From: Smittia aterrima
Taxonomy: Eukaryota; Arthropoda; Insecta; Diptera; Chironomidae
Length of the DNA stretch: 64,000 bases
Reading direction: 5' to 3'
Assembly: GCA_033063855.1 (NCBI GenBank)
Contig: CP093829.1
Coordinates: 10,364,243-10,428,242 of the forward strand
Within the stretch, counting starts at the first letter, position 1; every line of letters starts with the position of its first letter. This document shows, one piece after another, positions 11,609 through 22,300 of the stretch. The notes beneath the pieces were generated by a model. That model did not search any database and was not told the origin of the DNA. It was given only the letters and a program-made list of their open reading frames with translations. The position numbers and the translations under genes are program-made.

Positions 11609-14574
11609 ATGGCTCTGGACGAGTGTTTAAAACGAAAGAATTACAAAGGCGCGTTTGAAATCATTGTCAGAGAGATTCAAGAAGATCCTGAGTCTAAAGA
11701 AGAGTTAAAAGAGCTTTTTACTTTTGTACTGACGACATACTGGTAATTTTATTAAAGTTACTTCATTTCAATGAATAAATTCAATTTTGATTAATTTAGC
11801 AACGATTTAGAAATAAACAAAAAGGATCTGGAAGTATTAAATTGCTTTGAAACAGCTCTTAGATTCTTCGCCACTGACAGTGAAATACTCAACGAGCTGG
11901 GGTCGTTTTTTGCCAAGTAAGTTCATCGCTAAATTTAAAGGCAAAGTTTTCGTGTTGTTGAGGATGAAATTTCTTTTAGACAATGGAACGTCTTTGCGTA
12001 ATTGTACGTTCGTTTAACAAAAAACATTGGAAACAAATCGCTTGTCAAATTAAAGCGGTAAATGACGAACTAAATCCTAAACGAGCTTTCCTTTTTGACT
12101 GTGGCTTAGCTGATGCTAAAGTTCTTGGCGAACTCATCGCAAAATTGAAATCTGAAAATGAAATAAGCAAAGACATTTCATTGGCTTTTGTTAAAGATGA
12201 TATTTTTATCCTCAACAAGCGGAAATTTAGAGAAGAGAGTAGCCATATTATCGTTGATGTTTCTGGAAGTTTGACAAAGCCAAAGACAATTAAAAACGAC
12301 TTCAACGAAATGTTCACAGTCATAAGAGATCAATTATTGTCAAGTGAAGAAGAAGACTCCTTGATATTAAATTGTGAGAATATGAGTATCCCGTTAATAT
12401 TCGGATATCTCATCAATTATCCATCTCTCTACTTTCAAGCTATTGATGATGACACCAACTGTTTGAGCCTTGTCGACTTATCAGTTTTTCAAGTTAAATC
12501 AAATGACCAAACATTAATTTCATTCAGCGTCCCTTCTGAACTTTATGAGGTAGATTCTGAAGCTCAAGAAATAATCAGAAAATGGTTGAATAACTTCCGG
12601 AATAGCGACAATTATTATGTCGAAACCTTCTCTTCTAATTATGCGACAGTTATTTTATAAAATAAATCCTTCAGACACAGCAGAGATGAGGAAGCTAAAG
12701 CCTTATTTGAGCAGGCGTTCAGCAACGATAGACAGAACCTTCAAGCTTATCAAAACCTTCAAAATATAAAGAATAAAATGGCTCGATGGCATTTCAGAAT
12801 GCTGAACGATTCATCGAGGAACTTTAAATTTAAAAAGGCGATTCAATATTGGATAAGAAAACAAGGAAAGCTTGATGTGATGGATATCGGAAGTGGAACA
12901 GGACTTCTTTCTTTGTATGCAGCTAACGTCGCGTGTGTCAGAAATATTTATGCGATCGAATGTAGTCAAATTATGGCTAAAATATCTACTGCAGTCTTCA
13001 ATGAAAACATCAGAGGAAGTTTTGTAAAGCTGTTGATGAAACATTCAAAGGATTTGAAAGTCGGCAGTGATGTTCCATCAAAAATGTCACTCGTTGTCTC
13101 GGAAACATTAGATTCTGGTGTATTTGGAGAAGGAATTCTGGACACGCTCATTCACGCGAAGAATGAGCTAATGGAGCCTGACGGCGTGATTGTCCCTTGG
13201 AGCGTCGTTATTTTTGTTTCCGGCTACAAATCGATGAGTCTTGCTTCAAATGAAATTCTATTAAACGACACATTTCAAGAATATCTCTTTCTTGACAATC
13301 TTCGATTGGTCGCCAGACGAGACGAACCATATGACGCTGAATATATTGAGAAAATCAAAGATTTTAAGCTCGTTACTAACACCGAAGAAACTATAGAAGT
13401 TGAATTCAACGAAATAATTTCAATGCAACAACATTTTGACGGTTTGGTCGTTCACAAATTCGATCTTCAAAGCATTGTGAGAAATGACTATCTCGATGGA
13501 TTCTGTGTCTGGTTTAACTTGTACCTTAACGAAAAGACTGAGCACACAAGCGAAGAAAATATGATTTCAACTAAACCGAAATCAGGATCCTGTTGGCCTC
13601 AAGCAATCTTCAAGCTGAAAGAAAGAGTTCTACTCGAGAAGGACCAAGTTTTGGAAATGTCCGTGTCTTGCAAGGACGGCATTCTAAAACTTCATCATGA
13701 TCTTGACATAAATCCTGAGCAAATCGACATAGAAGTTGATAGCGATGTTTTAAAGTATTTAAACGACGAAGAGTTTCTACGAGAACTTGAGTTTGCAGTC
13801 GGTAAACATAGAAACAAATACCAAAACTGCCTTGATCTGTCACCTTTTCCTTACGTTGGGTTGATGATGCTGAAAGATTCCAGGATCGACAAACTTTGGT
13901 GTTACAAAAAAAATCAACACTTGATCATGAAAATTGCTGAAAAAAATTTAATTGATGTCAGTAAATTGGTTTTTGTCGATGAAAATGAAATCGCCGTGGG
14001 AACATTCTTCGAACTTATCATTTTACATCTATTCCATCCTCTTGGAGATTTGGACACGCAAAAAGTTTGTGAATTTTCAAAGTATCAAGAACTTCTGACT
14101 GCTAACGGCTTGATAGTTCCCCAAAAAATTACACTATTCGGAGAGCTCATCAACAGTGATTGGCTAGTGAACTCGTGTCGCATCACAGATGTCAACGTCA
14201 AGCGTCTCAAAATTGATAAATTTATTAACGATTTCGCCACAGAAGTTCAACTAGATATTGACGACTCACTCGATTGCGAAAAGCTCACCAGTTCGTTCAA
14301 GATCTCAGATGTTTTCTATGACAACCAATGTCACGAATCTACGGTGAACGTGCCTATGAGAAACATAAATTTACCGGTACACGCAATTCTTTATCATTAT
14401 AAGATACATTTGACAGCCCGATCTCCAGTTGTTTCAACTAACAGAAAAGTAAAATTTTCGTGTTTCAAACAGTCAGCTCAAGTCCTCTCTAAAGAAGTTC
14501 TCGTTGATAGCTCAAGTGTGAAAGTCTCGTTTATACAAAATTCGGGAATAATAAAATGTGATGTGAGTTCATGA
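11609..14574 (+). CDS. PRMT9: Protein arginine methyltransferase 9-like, with N-terminal TPR-type helices
   Basis: Coding exons 11609-11742, 11800-11916 and 12675-14574 encode 716 aa. The first two exons and the start of the third form helical, TPR-like sequence (ALDECLKRKNYKGAFEIIV, AKALFEQAFSNDRQNLQAYQ). The methyltransferase follows: SAM-binding motif I DIGSGTG at about 154-160, an acidic motif ECS, and the double-E loop SETLDSGVFGEG at about 226-237. A second, degenerate methyltransferase-like half follows, as in PRMT7 and PRMT9. The TPR plus tandem architecture fits PRMT9 (human 845 aa), which symmetrically dimethylates the splicing factor SF3B2. The second half has lost the glycine-rich motif, also as in the family. 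The unusually long second intron (758 bp) contains a separate gene. A poly(A) signal lies at 14635-14640. Confidence 0.82.
11983..12660 (+). CDS. Gene nested in the PRMT9-like intron; possible C1orf74/DUF4504 homologue
   Basis: This single-exon ORF of 225 aa has good protein composition and lies wholly inside the second intron of the PRMT9-like gene, on the same strand. Its pattern includes FLFDCGLADAKVLGELI, LAFVKDDIFILNKRKF, IIVDVSG, FGYLINYPSLYF and CLSLVDLSVFQVK. From memory this recalls the UPF0739/C1orf74 (DUF4504) family of unknown function, a tentative link. There is no signal peptide or membrane segment. The ATG is preceded by a good acceptor (TTTCTTTTAG at 11970-11979) only 3 bp upstream, so its mRNA probably has a spliced leader exon, possibly the host gene's own first exons. 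An AATAAA immediately follows the stop (12661-12666), 9 bp before the host's third exon. Confidence 0.6.
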   Translation: MERLCVIVRSFNKKHWKQIACQIKAVNDELNPKRAFLFDCGLADAKVLGELIAKLKSENEISKDISLAFVKDDIFILNKRKFREESSHIIVDVSGSLTKPKTIKNDFNEMFTVIRDQLLSSEEEDSLILNCENMSIPLIFGYLINYPSLYFQAIDDDTNCLSLVDLSVFQVKSNDQTLISFSVPSELYEVDSEAQEIIRKWLNNFRNSDNYYVETFSSNYATVIL

Positions 14575-14732
14575 AAATTTTCTCAATGTTTCTTGTTACT
14601 GAGAGTTAAAATGAAGAGAATTTGTAAGATTATTAATAAAATTTATGTATCACGTTTAGATTAAATCCATTTTTATTAGCTTTTCATAATTTATACATCG
14701 AGATGTTTTGATGCAATCACCCTTCTTGTTTG

Positions 14733-17700
14733 TCATGCCACGATGTAAACAAAGCTCGATCCAACATTGACCTTTTTGCCTTCGCTGGTTGTGATGAAAA
14801 CTACGTCTTCTTTGACATCAAGGGAAATGACTCCGTCTTCAAGCAAGACTTTCTCAGATTTGTAGTCGTTGAAGACTGGCATCTTTCTTGGCCCCAAAAC
14901 TGGATCTTCGTATCTCCACACTTGAACTGGATCAATTTCCTTCAGCCCAAGATTCTTCGCAAGCTTTTCTTTTAAACTCTTGGTCGTATCACCCTCAGAG
15001 ACGTTAAGATGTTGAGTAAAATATCCAGAGCGGGCAATTGGATTCTCCAAAGTAATCTTAACCGAAGGCTTTGTTGAATATACAATAAAAGGAATTCCGG
15101 GTCGAACTTCTTCCTTCATTTTTTCTGTCGCCAATGGATCATCAGTGAAGCGGATCTCAAGAGATTCCAAGTCGAGTGTGTTACGCAAATATTCCTGATT
15201 CAGTGCCAGAATCTCTTTTTCATCAAAGTCTACAGTTACTGCCATCGCAGACTTTCCATGAGCATCGACACCTTCGCGAACTCTAGCAACGAACGGCATT
15301 ACTTTTTTCATGTGCTTCTTAAGGATTTCTTTGTTGCTCAGCTCAGCTGAGATGAGTTTGTTGTCAGGGAGGGCTGAGTTGTTTTTCTATAAATAAAAAA
15401 CAGAAATGTTCTTGTTATCATCATTCTAGAAGATTAAGTTCTGATCTTACATCAAAAAGCGCTCTCATCGTATCAAGCACAAAGCTTTGCCATGGCGGGA
15501 AGGTCTTCGCTATCCAGACACAGCCATCTGTTGGTTTCTGAGCGCCTTTGTATGATAAAATCTTCTTTTGCGTCAGTCGGAAATTATGAGCAGCTTCCAT
15601 CAAATATTCAGAACATCTAAAATTATAAAGTTGGATTTAGTAAGTCTTCAAACCTAAAACTGCGCTAAGCTTACTTGATTAGCTTCTCGTCAACTGGTCC
15701 AGCGACAGGCCATTTTGCTTTCAAGATGCTCTCTTTCTTTCCCAAGAGTCCCCAGATATGTTCAGCAATATGTGGACAAATTGGAGCCATCAACAAAGCT
15801 TGTCTCTCAATAAACTCGAAGACGAGATCGCCATGCATGTTGCCACCGCAAAGCTCGCGGTAGGTGTCTCTCGACTTTTGGAATTCGAAGAGTCCAGTAC
15901 GGAGACCTTCTTTGAATAACATCTTGTTGAAATTATCATCAGTGGATTTAGTTAAGAAATTCATTTCACTGATGAAAACTCGGTCGTAGAAAGAATCTTT
16001 CGGTCCAGTTCTGAATAGCATTTTGCTGTTCAGCATTTCCTTGACCCATTCGATGAAAGTAAACAAGCGCAAAATTCCAGCATCGGCAGTTGCTTCAACG
16101 AAGTTTGCGTCTTCAATTGAATCACCGGAATCAGCTAAGCACAATCGAGTTCCATCAGCCGAGAACTTTTCAACAGCATCACTGAGCGTCAAGAAATTTC
16201 CATCGGACTTTGACATTTTAGCTGAGTTGAGAAGGAGATGTCCGTTGGCTCTGACTGATCTAGGCCATTGATTCTGTTCATCTTTCCAAATGGCAGTGTG
16301 ATTGTATAACATGAACGTGAGATGGTTGTTGATGAGATCTTTACCAGAGACTCGAAGATCTAACGGGTACCAGTAATTGAACTCTCGCTTTAAAATGTCC
16401 AAGTCAGCTTTTTTGATTTTCGTTGAAGCTGGGAACTTAGAATTAGCGAAGAAAATGTAGTTCCATACTTCGTTCGTCATCATTTCAGCTTTGATGCCCA
16501 AAGGACTTGGGGTCTCGCCCCGGAAACTTCCAGCTTGAAGCAAATGGACGACTGTGTAAAATGCCATGTAAATCGTTGAATCAGAGAGCGATTCAATCAA
16601 CCATTGCTTATCCCATGGTAGTTTCGTTCCGAGACCATAGGTTCTACTGCAAGCATATTCGTGAAGCCAATTGAGACAATGATCAAAGTTTCTGCGGGCC
16701 TCGTCGTGATAAGTTTCCATAGTCTTGAGCAAGCCTTGAGTAGTTGCCAACCACTGCTCTTCGCCGTAATTGATGTACCATTGATCGCAAAGTGCAACGA
16801 CACATTCATCGGCTGAACGAGACATGATCGTCTTCTCTGGCTCGTAATACGTGTCGGCTTCGTTACGATTCACAAGATAGGTACGCAAGTCCTTCTTTAC
16901 GTCTTGAACTTTCTTGCCAGCGAACTCTCCAACAAGCAAAATTCCATCGTAGAATCCTTTAAGATATACAAGTTCCTTAGCTTCAAGAAGCTTTTCGCGA
17001 TCGTTTTGTGATTGAACTTTAAGTTTCTCACAAACGGTCACTGCACTAAGATTGCCTAAGCCAGGAACCTCAATAATTGGTATGGGTTTGTAAGGCATGA
17101 CCATCTCGTCACTAAGACCATACTTCTCCCTAAACGGTTGCTTCTTCTGAAGATCGGTAAGTGCCGCGTAATCGTCAGGAGAATCAGAAGGAACGCAAGT
17201 GACTACGCCTGTTCCTTTGTCTTCTTTAATTGTCAACATCGGAAGCGTATAGATCACCTTGTTTGATGTGAGTGGAGCGGTAAGTTGAAGTCCCATCAAT
17301 TCCATTCCAGTAAGTTCAGCAATTACTTTCACTTCGCCGTTGACAGCAGTGAAGCCTTGGTATGACATGTTTCTTGCTGCTCTACGAGTGGCAATCCAGA
17401 CTTCTCCATTCTTAGTCGTTTCGAATGCAATATATTTGATATCAGGATGAAGCCAACAATTCGTTTGTCCATACATCGTTTCTGGTCTTAAAGTTGCAGC
17501 CACCAGAAAAATTGTAGATTTTACTTGTGCAAGTTTTTGTGGTGGTTTGCCTACCAGCTTCATTTTAACGAGTGTGTATTCCTGTGGACCAACACCTTCT
17601 CCTGATGATCTGTCATGATCCATACAAGGTTGACCATCTTTTGGTGAGAAAATTGTATGACGCTTTCCAAACATGATCTTTCCTCTTTCTTTGAGAAGCT

Positions 17701-18528
17701 CAAATTGCCATCTAACGAAAGAATCGTAAAATGGATTGACATCAGTGGTCACAAAAGCTCGTCGGAAGTCAATATGCGCTCCGTAGTTCTTCAAGTCTTG
17801 AATAGCAAGAGGTGGGAAATACTCGAGCCAATAATCAGTGTCAGCAAACTTTTTAATTTCATCGTCTTCTAAGCCGAGAGATTGCATAATTTGCCACTGA
17901 TACTTTCCTGCTCCAGTTTTAGCAATTGCTTTGCTTTTCTTTCCCTTACTCTTGTCTTTCGGGATGACATCGCGTTCAACCTCAACTGTTGCGATTTCAT
18001 CGTCAGAAGGAAAAGTAGGAGGGAAGCCAAAGGTTTCCATCTCTCGTTTCAGTTTGTCAGCACACGCCTTGATTGGCATTCCCGTGCAATGGAATCCAAG
18101 AGGAAACAAAACATGTTTGCCTTTAAGCCGATGATAACGAATTGAGAACTCTGCCTTCGACAGGGAGAACGTGTGACCCAAGTGAAGACGACCGTTCATG
18201 TAAGGATATGGAAAAGTAACAAAATACTTCTCATCATTCGACTTCTTTGGATCCTTCGGCGCATCTGATTCGTGGACCTAAAATCGCGAAATGTGGTTAT
18301 TCGTCGAGGCAAATGAATAAGTTACAAACCTTTTCTTTTTCCCATCGTTCCTGAACTTCCTTCTCAATCTTCTGAAGGAACTCAACCTTGAATGTTCCTT
18401 TGCGTTCCGTAGTTGCCTGTAATTCATTTTAAAATTGCATCATTCGGTGTGATTTCAGATGAGTTGTGAGATGAGTTGTCACAAAAGAAATAAAATGTGA
18501 TAAACTGACTGACATTCAGGCTTACCAT
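14733..18528 (-). CDS. LARS1: Cytosolic leucyl-tRNA synthetase
   Basis: Minus-strand coding exons are 18528-18526 (the ATG alone), 18416-18330, 18277-15675, 15616-15451 and 15386-14733, giving 1170 aa (human LARS1 has 1176). The class I signature HLGH is at 62-65, inside FPYPYMNGRLHLGH, and KMSKS is at 717-721. The CP1 editing domain carries the threonine-containing TLRPETMYGQTNCW loop and the GVVTCVPSDSPDDYAA block with its conserved aspartate. A eukaryote-type C-terminal extension follows. The enzyme charges tRNA-Leu and hydrolyses mischarged products in the cytoplasm; in animals it also acts as a leucine sensor for mTORC1. The start codon sits alone at the end of exon 1 directly before the donor GTAAGC. 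The poly(A) signal on this strand is at 14677-14672, facing the PRMT9-like signal. Confidence 0.96.
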
Positions 18529-18776
18529 AGTACGGTTCTGTTGTGCAACTACTTATAAGCTTTTATCAATTTGTATTCGATTAAATCAGCTATTCTCGGA
18601 CAAGATTTATAGATTAATATATTTAAGGAGGCCACCAGATGGGGGTTTAGCGGGCCTTGAAACAAAGTTTTGGGCCTGTGACTAAGTTTTCCATTCAACC
18701 CCAGTTTCTTAAAAACAAACAAATCACTAAAATTCTTAAAATTCATTTTTAAAAGCGTCAAAAAACCCTATTAACC
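18529..18776. promoter_or_regulatory. Bidirectional promoter, LeuRS / Dim1
   Basis: 248 bp separate the divergent start codons of LeuRS and Dim1. Both 5'UTRs and promoters should lie here. This is inferred from spacing; no specific element was identified. Confidence 0.5.
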
Positions 18777-19320
18777 ATGTCGTACATGTTAGCGCATTTA
18801 CACAACGGCTGGCAAGTCGATCAGGCCATTCTAAGCGAGGAAGACAGAATTGTTGTAAGTATAACATCATAAACATTTCGATTCCAATCGTTTATATTTT
18901 TATTTTTCCTTCAGGTAATCAGATTTGGACACGATTGGGACCCAACTTGCATGAAAATGGATGAAGTTCTCTACAGCATCGCTGAGAAAGTGAAAAACTT
19001 TGCTGTCTTCTTCTTGGTCGATATTACAGCTGTTCCAGACTTCAACAAAATGTAAGTTGATATTTCTATCTTCTGATGTCTTTATTCAACCTTGTTTACT
19101 TTCTAGGTACGAATTGTATGATCCTTGTACTGTAATGTTTTTCTTCCGCAATAAACATATTATGATTGATCTTGGAACTGGTAACAATAACAAAATCAAT
19201 TGGGCTTTAGAAGACAAACAGGAGATGATTGACATCGTGGAAACTGTATATCGGGGAGCCAGAAAAGGAAGAGGTCTTGTAGTATCGCCTAAGGATTACT
19301 CGACAAAGTATCGCTATTAA
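18777..19320 (+). CDS. TXNL4A: U5 snRNP 15-kDa protein Dim1 / thioredoxin-like 4A
   Basis: Three coding exons (18777-18854, 18915-19051, 19107-19320) encode 142 aa, exactly the length of human TXNL4A and yeast-type Dim1. The sequence is almost invariant across eukaryotes: MSYMLAHLHNGWQVDQAI, VIRFGHDWDPTCMKMDE, DITAVPDFNKMYELYDP, and the basic tail GARKGRGLVVSPKDYSTKYR. It has a thioredoxin fold without the CxxC pair (only DPTC remains), and it is a structural part of the U5 and tri-snRNP needed to activate the spliceosome. The poly(A) signal AATAAA is at 19398-19403. Confidence 0.98.
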
Positions 19321-22300
19321 AAAGCTTCATTTCCACTCGTGTCTGCGGAACAAAGCATCGTCTTAAGTCACTTCATAAATATGTAAGAATTAAAGCAAAT
19401 AAAAAGAAAATCGATAAGATATTTGAATAATTTATCATCCGAATGAAAGATGAAGTCAAACAAAAGAAAAGGAAATCCCTCAATTGTGCAAATGAAACCA
19501 AATGCGAACAAAGAGGAAATCGTAACGTCCTTAAAAAATATTGAGAGAAGTGGAAAGATATTTTCCAGGTGAATTATCTGTTGATCAAACCATCGAATCG
19601 AACGCATGTGCTTTGATAGCTAATTTTCTTTTGACTACGAATAAGATTTAACATTGAAATTCTTCTGAAACCAGAGCCTCATGTCCGAATGAGAATTAAA
19701 GAATCAAATATTTATCAAAGAATAATCAGATAAAATCTCAAATAAGTAAAATAATCAGTCTGCTTTGGAAGGTTCTCAGTTCCAGTCTCTCGCGGAAAAA
19801 CTTCGTGAAACATTTTCCATCACGAAAATCTTCTCCCGTTCGTCAGTTTCTTTCGAGGTTTCGTATCGTTCACATCATTTTCTCAGTACATCGCTACAAC
19901 AGGAATATGAAAAGATATTAAATTTTCAGTTCATCGTTTAAGTTTTTACCTAAAGATTTAGTTTGGCGATCGCTAAAAACTTTTGATGCTTAAGTAAGGC
20001 GACTTGAGAAAGTTGTTGAGTGATTTTTAGATGATTTTGTTGAATTAGTGAAAAATTTGGAGGAAAATCTTTGTGAATTTAATTCTTTTCGACCTCTTAC
20101 AACCCCAGTCGTGCCCACCATTCGAACCTTCGTCCAATTATTGAAACAAAAAGTTTGATTGTGCAACGAACAAATTAAAACATTAATAATTCAGAATGTG
20201 GCAGACTTTTGCGTTTCAATCTCGATCTGGAACATTTTAACCGAAAACGAAGTTCAAGAAATCTGTAACAGAATAAATTTCAACGGGAATAGCAAGAAGA
20301 AGGAAAAGTTGTATTTTCAATGATGAAGTAAAAAAAAAGTTTCTCTCGGTTTTATAAGGTTGAAGTTGTTTCCGTACGTGGGCGATTTGTGAATTGATTT
20401 TGTCTTCATCCAGAGTTCTCAACGAGAGTGTCTGCTTAAAGTGCAAACGGAATAAAAGAAAAGTAAATTAAGCAAGAAAAGAGAAGAAGCAATCGTCTTA
20501 GGGTTGAAAGGTGCTTGGATAAGGAAAGAAAACCGAAAAGAAATGGTATTGTGAGAAGTCTCGTAAGTTCTCGTTTAGCCCGCAAACGACGTTGAGCTGC
20601 TTCCAATAAATTATCTCATTTTTCCTTTCGGAAAGCTCAGAACCGTGGAAAGAGACTTGTGTGCTGAAAAATTTACGTGTAAGTCTCCGCACCCTCAATC
20701 GAACTGGCGCAACAGATTGGACTGAGATACATTGACATAAAACGGATACATAAATTCGGATTTCCATAAGGTTGGTTCTCACATTTCTTCTCTTAGCTCT
20801 CAGCTTTTTCTTATTCCTTGCCTGCTATTTTCCTCCCATCATCGCTTCACATGTCGAGATGGAGAGGGAAACGTTATTCTTATCGCAAATTCAACGCTCG
20901 ACTGTTTAACCCCGGAGATATTTAATGATGATGACGTCCCGTCCTATGTCCAAAGCCTAACGAAACATTAAACTTCGATCGACTGCACGTTGATTGATTC
21001 GCTTTTAGACCTCGATATCATCAAAGGAAATGATACCAAAAAAAAAAAATCTTTTGCTATTGGCAAAAAGGATCAAAATAAATCTCAAATAAAAAAAAAC
21101 CCTCGCGCCTCAAGATGGAAGATTTTTTTTATTCAATTTGCAAATTTGCTTACTCGTCTCGTAAATGGTTCAGCTAATAAAACAGTTTAGAGACGGTCCG
21201 CTCGCTCGGTCGTTGTAAACACTTCTTCATGTCTGACTTGACTCGAGACATTCTGTCTGCGATGCTCTGTACGCCCCTCGTGTCGTGAAAATTGAGGCAT
21301 TTCATCGTTTCATTTCATGTCACTTTTCAAAGTCAAAACTTTCTCTTTGCCGTCCATTAAAACAAAAAGTCAGATAAGAATTGGCCCCGAAAAAAGAAAT
21401 GAGAGAAAAAGAAAAGTAATTGAATCGAGGTGGAAAATGTGTTTTCTCACCAAAGAAAGTTTTTCAGCTTCGTCTCGGGCGATGGTCTTGTTACTGGAGG
21501 AAGACAAAATGATGCAGAACGAGAAAAGGGAAAAAAAAAGTTTTAAACTTCAAGCTCTGTTAGTCAGATCTCTCGTTTTTATCGAAGCAATTTTCCTTCA
21601 ATCTTCTTGAAGGAAAATCGATTCGTTTATTGTTTTCCTCTCCCATAGCGTTGAGTTCCTCCGGAAAAAGCTGTAAAATTTGGGTTCGAAATGGGGGGAA
21701 GGTTGAAAAAGTAAGAGCTTGAATCATCGCCCAAATCAAACAGGAAAAGGCCTTAAAATATCGAAAACTTTCTCAATACAAAGGCAAAATCGGAATTGTT
21801 TTACCTTTTCAAAAATAAATTTTTATTGTGTGAAATCGTCGAGAAGGTTCAAGAAAAAGCTTTTTTCACACCTGATTTTGTATGACAATTTCTTATGACT
21901 TTGCTAAGGTTAGCATCTTTAAGCTTTCTAGAAATAAAGTTTATTAAGTTCAAGGGGTCGATGAAGAGTTTAGTGAACAAAATCAAGCTTAAAAACTATA
22001 TTGAATAAGTTTCTGTAATGACAGTAAGAGCTTTTAAAGCTTTGTTGGGAGTTTTCAAAAAATTGAAAGCACTTTAAGTCATCCCTCATCTCTCTTGAAA
22101 GTCACGACCCTTGTGTACGCTTTTGTTCATTCTTATCTCCGCCCTCATAACTTCTCTTTTGAAAATGATTTTAAATGAAGACAAACTTTTAGTGCAAAAC
22201 CAGAGCACTCAACTCCTATTATTTATTCTGCTTTGTGCAAAAATAAAGTAAAAACTGTTAGTCTAAGCATTGAATCAGAAATATCGTAACCTTTTGATTG

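Noticed and set aside
14563..14580. GTGAGT near the PRMT9-like C-terminus as a donor to a further exon
   Set aside because: The frame stops two codons later, a poly(A) signal follows at 14635, and the antisense LeuRS CDS begins at 14733, so a further exon is unlikely.
20100..20140. Possible tRNA T-arm (ATTCGAACC)
   Set aside because: No matching acceptor stem, D-arm or A-box at the required distance.
21670..21695. GGGTTCGAAAT resembling a tRNA B-box
   Set aside because: No cloverleaf can be formed around it; flanks are A/T runs.
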